A stretch of 64,000 nucleotides of DNA from Burkholderia ambifaria (lineage in GTDB: Bacteria > Pseudomonadota > Gammaproteobacteria > Burkholderiales > Burkholderiaceae), in the NCBI RefSeq assembly GCF_001443045.1, contig NZ_LKPJ01000017.1, positions 113,491 through 177,490 of the forward strand. Reading direction: 5' to 3'. Positions 8,467 through 15,793 of this stretch are shown one piece after another (the first letter of the stretch is position 1; the number at the start of each line of letters is the position of its first letter). Made by a program: the position numbers and the translations under genes. The notes under the pieces are model-generated. The model had not been told where the DNA came from. It ran no database searches and saw nothing but the letters and a program-made list of their open reading frames with translations.

Positions 8467-9174
8467 ATGACGCTCGATGAAGTACTGACCTCGCTGTTCC
8501 CCCAAGGCCATTCGATCGCGCGCACCGGTGGCCTGCTGACGGGCCACGCGGATCTCGCCGGCACGCGCGTCGACGTGATCGGCGTCGCCGACCGCTTGCC
8601 GTTCGGCATCGACGAAGCCGTGACGCTCGCGTCGCACGTGCTCGACACGATCGAGCGCAGCGGCGGCACGCCGATTCTCGTGCTCGTCGATAGCGACAGC
8701 CAGCGGATGAGCAAGCGCGACGAACTGCTCGGCCTGAACGAAGGGCTGTCGCATCTCGCGAAATGCCTGATGCACGCGGAGTTCGCCGGGCACCGGACGA
8801 TCGGCGTGCTGTATGGCCATACGGCCGCCGGTGCGTTCATCGCGACCGCGCTCGCGACGCGCACGCTGCTCGCGGTGCCGGGCGCGGAGCCGGAGGTGAT
8901 GGACCTGCCGTCGATGTCGCGCGTGACGAAGCTGCCGATCGACGTGCTGAAGGAGATGGCGCGCTCGACGCCGGTATTCGCGCCGGGGCTCGACAATCTC
9001 GTGAAGATGGGCGCCGTCGACGCCGTGCTCGATCCGGCTCGCGCGCTCGACGCGCAGGTTGGCGAATGGCTCGGCAAGCCGGCCGATCGCGGCGATGGTC
9101 GTGCGGCACGCGGCCGGCCGGTCGCGGCCGACGTCGCGCGGCGCGTCGAGGCACTCGCGCGTGCCGCACGCTGA
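8467..9174 (+). CDS. mdcE: malonate decarboxylase subunit gamma
   Basis: A 235-residue partner of MdcD in malonyl-S-ACP decarboxylation. Recognised from GLLTGHADLAGTRVDVIGVAD (residues about 21-41), LVLVDSDSQRMSKRDELLG, and the oxyanion segment VLYGHTAAGAFIATAL. It begins right after the REP-like repeat, with GGGAGG 6 nt upstream. Its last 14 nt overlap the GTG start of mdcG. The C-terminal 30 residues are Arg/Ala-rich and poorly conserved. Confidence 0.92.
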   Translation: MTLDEVLTSLFPQGHSIARTGGLLTGHADLAGTRVDVIGVADRLPFGIDEAVTLASHVLDTIERSGGTPILVLVDSDSQRMSKRDELLGLNEGLSHLAKCLMHAEFAGHRTIGVLYGHTAAGAFIATALATRTLLAVPGAEPEVMDLPSMSRVTKLPIDVLKEMARSTPVFAPGLDNLVKMGAVDAVLDPARALDAQVGEWLGKPADRGDGRAARGRPVAADVARRVEALARAAR

Positions 9175-9829
9175 CACGCCGCTGCGCCGCCACACGCTCG
9201 TCACGCTGACGGCGGCCGGGTGGGGCGCGGCATGCGCGCGCGATCCCGCGCTGGCGGCCGATCCGCTCGTGCAGGCGTGGGCCGCGTACGGCTGGCCGCT
9301 GATCGTGCGCCGCGCATCGCCCGACGAGGCCGATGCGCGGCGCATCCCGCTCGGCCTGCCGCTGCCGCCTGCCGCGGGCAAGCGGCGCATCGCACTGAAC
9401 GTCGGCGTCGACGCCGTGAAGTCGGTCCGCCCGCTGCCCGCATTGGCCGACGTGCTCGTTGTCGCGCCCGACGCATGGCATGCGACGTTGCGCGAACTGG
9501 ATGCGCTCGGCGCGCGCTGCGGTGTGCCGGGCCGCGTGTTCGGCAGCCTCGCATGGCAGGCGCTGACGGGCGAGCGCTACCTGAGCGCGTCTTCCGATCT
9601 CGACGTCGTGTTTCCGCTGCCGGACGCCGCATCGCTCGCCATGCTGCTCGATGGCCTGGCGGCGCTCGACGCGCGGGCGCCGATGCGTATCGACGGCGAA
9701 CTGCTGCGCGACGACGGTGCGGGCGTGAACTGGCGCGAACTGCATGCGCGGCTGCCCGAAGTCGCGGTCAAGACGGCGATCGCGGTCGAATTGATGTCTG
9801 CCGACGCATTCGCGGGAGGCCTGCGATGA
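9161..9829 (+). CDS. mdcG: malonate decarboxylase holo-ACP synthase
   Basis: A 222-residue phosphoribosyl-dephospho-CoA transferase that attaches the prosthetic group to MdcC. It carries a nucleotidyltransferase signature: GSLAWQ at about residue 128, then SSDLDVVF with the metal-binding Asp pair. The GTG at 9161 (protein start VPHADTPLRRHTLV) is preferred because it gives the family N-terminus and a 14-nt overlap with mdcE; a frame open to 9059 lies wholly inside mdcE. The stop overlaps mdcB as ATGA. Confidence 0.9.
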   Translation: MPHADTPLRRHTLVTLTAAGWGAACARDPALAADPLVQAWAAYGWPLIVRRASPDEADARRIPLGLPLPPAAGKRRIALNVGVDAVKSVRPLPALADVLVVAPDAWHATLRELDALGARCGVPGRVFGSLAWQALTGERYLSASSDLDVVFPLPDAASLAMLLDGLAALDARAPMRIDGELLRDDGAGVNWRELHARLPEVAVKTAIAVELMSADAFAGGLR

Positions 9830-10692
9830 GTGCATCGGCCGCCCGCCGCGTGACGGCGCCGTCCGACGCCGAGCGCATCGCCGAACTCGCCGAGCGCAGC
9901 CTCGTGCTCGAAATCGACACGTATCCGAAACCGGGGCTCGTCAGTCACGTCGACACCGGCAGCCATGCGGACATGGATGCCGCGACGTTCGCGCGCAGCG
10001 CGGCGGTGCTGCGGCCGTACTTCGCGGAGCTCGCCCACGCCGGCGCGCGCGACGCGGACATGGCCGTGCTGCGCAAGATCGGGCTGCGCGCGGAACACGC
10101 GATGCTTGCCGCGACCGGCGGCGTCAACACCCATCGCGGCGCGATCTTCGGGCTCGGGCTGCTGTGCGCGGCCGCCGGTCGCCGCACGGTGCCCGGCACG
10201 GCCGCACGCACGATGACGCTCGGCGCGTTCGTCGCGCAGCGCTGGGGTACCGAGATCCTCGGCGGCCCGCGGCTGCCCGACAGTCACGGCGAGCGTGCAA
10301 GCCGCCGTTACGGCGTCGGCGGCGCACGTCGCGAGGCGGCCGACGGATTCGCGACCGTGTACTGCGTCGGGTTGCCGGCGTTGCGCCGTGCGCGGCGCAG
10401 TGTCCCGGACGACCCGGAAGCCGCGCGTGTCGACGCATGCTTCGCGCTGATCGCCGCGCTCGACGATACGAATCTCCTGCATCGGGGCGGTCAGGCCGGC
10501 CTCGATTTCGCGCGGGCCACGGCACGCGCCTTCGTCGCCCGCGGCGGCATCCGCGCCCGCGACTGGCGATTGCGCGCGGCCGCCGCACACCGCGCCTTCG
10601 TCGCGCGCCGGTTGAGCCCGGGCGGCGCGGCCGACCTGCTGGCGATGAGCGTGTTCGTCGATGCACTCGAAGCGGACGAGGAGGAGCGATGA
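9826..10692 (+). CDS. mdcB: triphosphoribosyl-dephospho-CoA synthase
   Basis: A 288-residue CitG/MdcB family enzyme that makes 2'-(5''-triphosphoribosyl)-3'-dephospho-CoA from ATP and dephospho-CoA, the precursor used by MdcG. Family motifs are EIDTYPKPGLVSHVDTGSHADMD (split here for length: EIDTYPKPGLVS, then DTGSHADMD), TGGVNTHRGAIF and DDTNLLHRGG. GGGAGG precedes ATG 9826. Both ends overlap neighbours by ATGA, so mdcG-mdcB-mdcH are translationally coupled. Confidence 0.93.
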   Translation: MSASAARRVTAPSDAERIAELAERSLVLEIDTYPKPGLVSHVDTGSHADMDAATFARSAAVLRPYFAELAHAGARDADMAVLRKIGLRAEHAMLAATGGVNTHRGAIFGLGLLCAAAGRRTVPGTAARTMTLGAFVAQRWGTEILGGPRLPDSHGERASRRYGVGGARREAADGFATVYCVGLPALRRARRSVPDDPEAARVDACFALIAALDDTNLLHRGGQAGLDFARATARAFVARGGIRARDWRLRAAAAHRAFVARRLSPGGAADLLAMSVFVDALEADEEER

Positions 10693-11621
10693 CGCTGGCG
10701 ATCCTGTGTTCGGGGCAAGGTGCGCAGCGCGCGGACATGTTCGAGCTGACCGGCGCGGTGCCGCAGGCCGACGCGCTGTTCGCGCACGCGGGCCGGCTCC
10801 TCGGCGACGATCCGCGCAACTGGGTGCGGCACGCCGAACCGGACGCGCTGCGCGAGAACCGCGCCGCGCAGATCCTCTGCACGGCGCAGGCGCTCGCGGC
10901 GGCCGCGTTGCTCGAGGCGGTGTGGCCGCGGCGGCGCTGTGTTGCCGGATACAGCGTCGGCGAAGTCGCATCGTGGAGCGTCGCCGGGATGATCGACCCG
11001 CACGATGCGCTGGATCTTGCCGATGCGCGCGCGCGCGCAATGGACGCCGCGAGCGGCGGCGATGAACGAATGGTGTTTGTACGCGGGCTGGCGCGTGCGC
11101 AGCTCGCGCAGCTGTGCGACGGCCGCGATGCAGCGATCGCGATCGCCAATCCCGGCGACGCGTTCGTGGTGGCGGGGCGGCAGGCCGACGTCGACGCAGT
11201 GGCCGACGCTGCCGCACGCGACGGTGCGCTGCGCGTTGCCCCCGTGTGCGTGCGGATCGCATCGCACACGCGCCGGCTCGCGGCGGCGGTGCCCGCGTTT
11301 CGCGCGTCGCTGGCCGCGGTGAACGTGCGCCGGTCGCTGCCCGGTACGCGACTGTTTTCGGGGATCGACGGCGCGTCGGTGCTCGATGTCGATGCGGGCC
11401 TCGACAAGCTCGCGCGGCAGATCGCGGAGCCGGTCGAATGGGCGGCCTGCCTGGCCGCGTGCGTCGAGGCAGGCGCGACCGCTTTCCTCGAACTCGGCCC
11501 GGGCCGCGCGCTGGCCGAAATGGCGGGCGGCGCGTATCCGGCGCTGCCGGCGCGCAGCGTCGCGGATTTCCGTTCCGTCGACGGCATCGCGAGCTGGCTC
11601 GCGCGCGTCGCGGCCGGCTGA
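10689..11621 (+). CDS. mdcH: malonyl-CoA:ACP transacylase of malonate decarboxylase
   Basis: A 310-residue FabD-like acyltransferase that primes the ACP of the decarboxylase. The GQGAQ motif is at residues 9-13, the nucleophile elbow GYSVGE near 87, the catalytic His in RIASHTRRL near 197, and GPGRALAEM near the C-terminus. It is the last gene of the operon, and no mdcF follows. ATG 10689 overlaps the mdcB stop and is preceded by GAGGAG. Confidence 0.92.
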   Translation: MTLAILCSGQGAQRADMFELTGAVPQADALFAHAGRLLGDDPRNWVRHAEPDALRENRAAQILCTAQALAAAALLEAVWPRRRCVAGYSVGEVASWSVAGMIDPHDALDLADARARAMDAASGGDERMVFVRGLARAQLAQLCDGRDAAIAIANPGDAFVVAGRQADVDAVADAAARDGALRVAPVCVRIASHTRRLAAAVPAFRASLAAVNVRRSLPGTRLFSGIDGASVLDVDAGLDKLARQIAEPVEWAACLAACVEAGATAFLELGPGRALAEMAGGAYPALPARSVADFRSVDGIASWLARVAAG

Positions 11622-11734
11622 CCGTCGGCGCGCAAGCGGCCCGGCAACGCGGCGAAATCGATTCGGGAATCGGCCCGCCGGTTGATCGTTCGGCAGCGGG
11701 TGTTGCGCCGGCGCAGCACCGTTTCAGCAGGCGC

Positions 11735-11762
11735 TTGCCACGCGAATTGGCGTCGCTACAAT
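11735..11762 (+). promoter_or_regulatory. sigma-70 type promoter for the PLD-like gene
   Basis: TTGCCA (11735-11740), a 16-bp spacer, then TACAAT (11757-11762). Transcription would begin near 11769, about 3-4 nt before the likely ATG at 11773, suggesting a leaderless or nearly leaderless mRNA. Confidence 0.6.
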
Positions 11763-11772
11763 GGCGCCCGCC

Positions 11773-12282
11773 ATGAGACCAGCCGCCTTCCTCCTCGCCG
11801 CGTTCGGCTACGCGGCGAGTGCCCACGCCAGCCCGATTCCGTCCGACGCCGCCTCCGTCGGCAGGTACTTTTCGTATGACAATGCAGCGGCCGACGCGAC
11901 CGTCGACCTGATCGGGCAAGCGCAGCGCCGCGTGCTGCTGGCCGGCTACGCGTATGTGCCGCCCGCGGTTGCTGCGGCGCTGTGTGCGGCGCGCTCGCGG
12001 GGGATCGAAGTGCGGGTCGTGCTGGTGCGTTCGTCGCGTGCGGGCAAGTACAGCGGCGCGGGCTATCTGAAATCGGCCGGCATCGATGTCGCGATCGACT
12101 CGCGGCACGGCGATCCGGCGCCACGCTTTGTGATCGTCGACGACAGCGTTGCGCTCGCGACGCTGTCCGACGGCGCGGCCGCGCGCGCGGAAACGGTGAA
12201 CGTGTTCCAGCGCGCGCCGGAGCTTGCGCAGTCGTACGCGCAATCGTTCTGGCGGCTGTACCGGCAGGCCGGCGGGCTCTGA
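11773..12282 (+). CDS. exported phospholipase D-like protein with degenerate HKD motif
   Basis: A 169-residue protein with a signal peptide (residues 1-22, ending AHA-S). The PLD-like fold is suggested by an N-terminal strand-helix unit (DLIGQAQRRVLLAGYAYVPPAVAAAL), then GIEVRVVLV, and the pattern RFVIVDDSVALATLSDG where HxK-x4-D should sit. The histidine is replaced (APRFVIVD), so ordinary phosphodiesterase chemistry is unlikely. ATG 11761 is in frame but lies in the -10 element. It is single-copy, downstream of mdcH and in its own transcription unit. Confidence 0.7.
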   Translation: MRPAAFLLAAFGYAASAHASPIPSDAASVGRYFSYDNAAADATVDLIGQAQRRVLLAGYAYVPPAVAAALCAARSRGIEVRVVLVRSSRAGKYSGAGYLKSAGIDVAIDSRHGDPAPRFVIVDDSVALATLSDGAAARAETVNVFQRAPELAQSYAQSFWRLYRQAGGL

Positions 12283-12449
12283 TCGACGGCCCGCCCGGCT
12301 GAACGCCATCCATCCCCTTTCTCGTCGCAAACTGCACGCTGTCCACGCCGGTGTGACCCCGCTTGCATCAGTGCGACCGATGAACCATGCTCGTTGGACA
12401 GGCGCCGGCGCGAGTGTCGCGCATCCGACGCAACGGCAGGGAGCCAATC

Positions 12450-13118
12450 GTGACCGAATGTTTTGCCGATCGCGCCGACGCGGGGCGCCGGCTTGCGCAC
12501 GCGCTGCGCGACTATGCGGGGCGTCGTGACGTCGTCGTGCTCGCGCTGCCGCGCGGCGGCGTGCCGGTGGCATTCCCGATCTCGCAGGCGCTGCGCGTGC
12601 CGCTCGACGTGCTGGTCGTGCGCAAGCTCGGCATGCCGTCCGATCCTGAATTCGCGATCGGCGCGATCGCGACCGGCGGGGCGATCCACCTGCAGCACGC
12701 GGCGATCCGCGCGATGGGCGTGACCGATGCGCAACTGGCCGACGTGATTGCACGCGAAACCGCCGAGCTGCAGCGCCGCGACGCGCTGTATCGCGGCGCC
12801 CGGCCGCCGCTGCCGGTCGACGGCCGCATCGCGATCGTCGTCGACGACGGCGTCGCGACCGGCGCGTCGATGCGCGTTGCCCTGCAGGCGCTGCGCGAGC
12901 GCCATCCTGCGCGCATCGTGGTTGCCGTACCGGTCGCGCCGGCCGGCGCGCGGCACACGTTCGACGGTCTGGCCGACGCGTTCGTCACGGTGTCGGAGCC
13001 GCTCCGGTTCTTCGGCATCAGCCAGTTCTACGCGCGTTTCGACCAGACCAGGGACGACGAGGTGCGCGCGCTGCTCGAGGCGGCGCGCGCGCAGGACGAC
13101 GGCATTACGTCCGCCTGA
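12450..13118 (+). CDS. phosphoribosyltransferase family protein
   Basis: A 222-residue type I PRTase. The PRPP-binding loop IVVDDGVATGAS is at about residues 129-140, and an N-terminal RGGVPVA flexible-loop motif is near 38. This family is usually annotated only as phosphoribosyltransferase and is often linked to stress or PHB gene sets in proteobacteria; the acceptor base is unknown. The GTG at 12450 has AGGGAG 7 nt upstream; ATG 12387 in frame is a weaker alternative. The last 14 nt overlap the 3' end of the opposing phaZ. Confidence 0.8.
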   Translation: MTECFADRADAGRRLAHALRDYAGRRDVVVLALPRGGVPVAFPISQALRVPLDVLVVRKLGMPSDPEFAIGAIATGGAIHLQHAAIRAMGVTDAQLADVIARETAELQRRDALYRGARPPLPVDGRIAIVVDDGVATGASMRVALQALRERHPARIVVAVPVAPAGARHTFDGLADAFVTVSEPLRFFGISQFYARFDQTRDDEVRALLEAARAQDDGITSA

Positions 13119-14328
13119 TCCGGCGCCGGCGCGCGCCGGGGCGACCGGCTTCGGCCAGTGCGAACACGCGCTGCAGCGCCGGATGGACGTCGCCGTGCCA
13201 GCGGTCGCCGGTGAACAGCCCATAGTGGTCGCAATCGTCGATATCGCTGCGATGACGCTCGCCGGCCGTGAGGCCGCGGCACATGTCGTGTGCCGCATGC
13301 GTCTGGCCGGCGCCGGTGACGGCGTCGCAACCGCCTTCGACCGTCAGCAGCGCGACGTCGCGCAGCGCGGCCGGCTCGACGCGCTGGCCGCCGACGTCCC
13401 ACGTGCCGTTCGCGAGGCACATCCGCTGGAATACGACATCGACGGTATCCAGGAAGTATTCGGCCGGCATGTCGAGCAGCGCCGTGTATTCGCGCAGCGC
13501 GCGCCGCGCGTCCGTCAGCGCGGTCAGGTCGAAGCGGGACGCTGCGCGCGCGTAGTCCTCGATCAGCGTCAGGAAGCGCTGCGGATACAGCAGCGCGATC
13601 TCGCCTTGCTGAAGATAGGTCGGGAACACATGGCGGCCATGGCCGGGGAAGCAGGGCGGCACGATGTCGATCAGGTGGCGGCGGCACCATGCGAGCGATC
13701 GGGACGCGGCGGTGGTGCCGAGCACGCTCGGGTTGACGCGCGCGTCGAGCGGCCCGCCGATCAGCGTGATGCTCGCGGGCGGCGCGAGGCCGCGCGCGGC
13801 GCGCAGCGCGAGGGCGCCGAGCGCGGGAACGGTAGCCTGGCACACGGCGACGACGTGCAGCGGCCGGTCGTCACGGGCAAGCGCGTCGACGAAGCCGTCG
13901 AGTGTCGCCACGTACTCGTCGAGCCCGAAGCGGCCCGCTGCGAGCGCAACGTCGCGCGCATTGACCCAGTCGGTCACGCACACGTCGCCGTCGGCGAGCA
14001 GCGTCTCGACGGTCTCCCGCATCATCACGGCCGCGTGCCCCGCGAGCGGCGCGCACAGCAGCACCGTGCGCCGCGCATCGTCACGCGCGAAGCGCCGCAA
14101 CTGGCAGAACGGCGTGCGCGCGACGATCCGCTCGTCGACGGCCGGTCGCCGGATCTCGAAGCGAGGCGGCCCGACGGCCGGCCCGAGCAGCGGCTCGAAA
14201 AGATCGTCATAACACGACGACGCGGCGTGCGGCAGCGTCGTGGCGGGCCACACGTCGAACGCGTGACGTGTCGCCGCGCGCCAGGCGCGCATCCATTCCC
14301 TCTGCTGCTCGACGACGGCATACCACAT
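13105..14328 (-). CDS. phaZ: intracellular poly(3-hydroxybutyrate) depolymerase
   Basis: A 407-residue enzyme mobilising intracellular PHB granules. The N-terminus MWYAVVEQQREWMRAW aligns with the MLYQLHEFQR start of PhaZ1 from Cupriavidus. The nucleophile elbow is VCQAT (about residue 173), giving the cysteine characteristic of i-PhaZ in place of a lipase-box serine. The C-terminal domain contains TVEGGCDAVTGAGQTHAAHDMC with the expected Asp and a later HYGLFTGDRW His. GAGG lies 7 nt before ATG 14328; the frame runs on to 14373. It converges with the phosphoribosyltransferase gene. Confidence 0.88.
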   Translation of the reverse strand: MWYAVVEQQREWMRAWRAATRHAFDVWPATTLPHAASSCYDDLFEPLLGPAVGPPRFEIRRPAVDERIVARTPFCQLRRFARDDARRTVLLCAPLAGHAAVMMRETVETLLADGDVCVTDWVNARDVALAAGRFGLDEYVATLDGFVDALARDDRPLHVVAVCQATVPALGALALRAARGLAPPASITLIGGPLDARVNPSVLGTTAASRSLAWCRRHLIDIVPPCFPGHGRHVFPTYLQQGEIALLYPQRFLTLIEDYARAASRFDLTALTDARRALREYTALLDMPAEYFLDTVDVVFQRMCLANGTWDVGGQRVEPAALRDVALLTVEGGCDAVTGAGQTHAAHDMCRGLTAGERHRSDIDDCDHYGLFTGDRWHGDVHPALQRVFALAEAGRPGARRRRIRRT

Positions 14329-14508
14329 GGCAAACCTCGGGGCGGAAGGGGCGTGAATCTGCATTATGGTCACTCTGGCCGCGCAGCGGGTGTCGGATAC
14401 GTGACCGGGTAACGCGCATCAAGCGCGGATCGGGCACGCATCGCTAGGCGGCAACGCACGGCGCTGCTACAGTCGTCGGTCTCATTCCCTCAAGCGGAGC
14501 AATTTGCG

Positions 14509-15138
14509 ATGAAGCTGATCGGCATGCTGGATTCCCCGTTCGTGCGCCGTGTCGCCATTTCGGCGAAGCTGCTCGACCTGCCGTTCGAACACGAGTCGGT
14601 CTCGGTGTTCCGGCACTTCGACCGGTTCCGGACGCTCAACCCGGTCGTGAAGGCGCCGACACTGATTACCGACGATGGCACAACGCTGATCGAATCGTCG
14701 CTGATCGTCGACTACCTCGATCATCGCGTCGCGCCGGAGCGGCGCCTGCTGCCCGACGCCGCCGACGAGCGGCTGCGCGCGCTGGTGCCGGTCGGTTTCG
14801 CGCTGGCGGCGGCCGAGAAGACGGTGCAGGTCGTGTACGAGCAGGCGCTGCGGCCGGCCGACAAGCAGCACGCGCCGTGGCTCGAGCGCGTGCTGAGCCA
14901 GCTCGAGGCTGCGTATGGCGAACTCGAACCGCTCGTCGCGGCCGCGAACGGCTGGCTCGGCGGCGCACGCCTGCTGCAGTCCGACGTGACCGTCGCCGTC
15001 GCATGGCGCTTCACGCAGTTCATGGCCGCGGATTACCCGGCACTCACACGCATCGATCCGGCCCGTTATCCGGCGCTCGCCGCGCATTCGGCACGCGCGG
15101 AAGCGCTGCCGGCGTTTGTCGAGACACCGCTCGACTGA
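14509..15138 (+). CDS. glutathione S-transferase
   Basis: A 209-residue cytosolic GST. The thioredoxin-like N-domain (residues 1-80) contains DSPFVRRVAI with a Ser in the active-site position, the cis-Pro motif VVKAPTLI and the glutathione-binding IESSLIVDYL; the all-helical C-domain follows. It is closest in style to the bacterial beta/YfcF-like groups, and the substrate is unknown. GGAG lies 9 nt upstream of ATG 14509. Single-gene unit. Confidence 0.88.
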   Translation: MKLIGMLDSPFVRRVAISAKLLDLPFEHESVSVFRHFDRFRTLNPVVKAPTLITDDGTTLIESSLIVDYLDHRVAPERRLLPDAADERLRALVPVGFALAAAEKTVQVVYEQALRPADKQHAPWLERVLSQLEAAYGELEPLVAAANGWLGGARLLQSDVTVAVAWRFTQFMAADYPALTRIDPARYPALAAHSARAEALPAFVETPLD

Positions 15139-15424
15139 AGCCGGCGTCGAGCGCGGCGGCGCAGGAGAAAAGAGGGCGGGGCGGCGCGAGCAGCGCGTGG
15201 CCTCGCTGGAACCTGCGCCGGCATCCGGCACGGATCGACCCGGCCGTCATCGACCGTGCGGCCGCCCGTTTTCTCCACAGCCGTTCGGCTCGGCGTCGGC
15301 AAAACCACCGCAGGTTCGTCCGTTTTGCGCTCCCGGGCTGTCCGGCGCCACCGGCTCAGCCCCGTCGGATAAAGGGCCGGCCGATTGTTCACTGCCGCCA
15401 ACAAGTGACTTCGCATTCGTGCTG
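15139..15424. other. intergenic spacer without recognisable gene
   Basis: About 290 bp downstream of the GST gene. Open frames here are short and carry no family signal. A run of Cys/Pro-rich reading in all frames reflects high GC, not coding. Confidence 0.5.
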
Positions 15425-15453
15425 TTTATCCGGATGAGGGTCATCCCTAGAAT
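15425..15453 (+). promoter_or_regulatory. candidate promoter of the small ORF
   Basis: TTTATC (15425-15430), a 17-bp spacer and TAGAAT (15448-15453). The -10 and the spacing are good, the -35 weak. It lies about 35 bp before the ATG cluster of the small ORF. Confidence 0.45.
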
Positions 15454-15491
15454 CCACTCCATCGAACATGCATTGCCTGATGGAGCAAATG

Positions 15492-15686
15492 ATGAGAGCC
15501 CTGATCGAATCGAGCCTGTACCACCCGGCCGTCGTGTTGCCGCTTGCCGCGCTGACGCAGCTGATGGTCGAGCGCGATTTCAATCTCGGCCAGGTTGGCC
15601 TGATCGTCGCCGCTCGCGGTGCGCAGGCTGCCGTGTCGCGTTCGCGTGCGCTGATCTTCTGCCGCCACTGCGAAGCGCACGCATGA
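15492..15686 (+). CDS. small hypothetical protein
   Basis: A 64-residue ORF, MRALIESSLYHPAVVLPLAA onward, with a hydrophobic N-terminal half, a basic middle and a C-terminal CRHC pair. No family was recognised. Four in-frame ATGs (15468, 15480, 15489, 15492) precede or form the start; 15492 is chosen because GGAG sits 7 nt upstream. Support for it being real is a promoter-like sequence upstream, ordinary codon use and an intrinsic terminator 70 bp after the stop. Confidence 0.5.
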   Translation: MRALIESSLYHPAVVLPLAALTQLMVERDFNLGQVGLIVAARGAQAAVSRSRALIFCRHCEAHA

Positions 15687-15704
15687 ACGCGCGTTTGACG
15701 AACA

Positions 15705-15782
15705 TATGAAAAAGCCCGGCCGGCGCAAGCCGGTCGGGCGGATCGGATTCGATCGGGCCCCGGCTTTTGCCGGGGCTTTTTC
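15705..15782. terminator. bidirectional double-hairpin terminator
   Basis: Two GC-rich hairpins. GCCCCGGC-TTTT-GCCGGGGC followed by TTTTT (15757-15781) serves the plus strand. GCCCGACCGGC/GCCGGCCGGGC ending in TTTTT on the minus strand (about 15705-15738) serves the ProP-like gene. Confidence 0.8.
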
Positions 15783-15793
15783 ATACGCGACGC

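Noticed and set aside
9577..12753. A 1058-codon minus-strand frame opposite mdcG-mdcB-mdcH
   Set aside because: Composition is low-complexity Arg/Ala and it runs through several real genes on the other strand.
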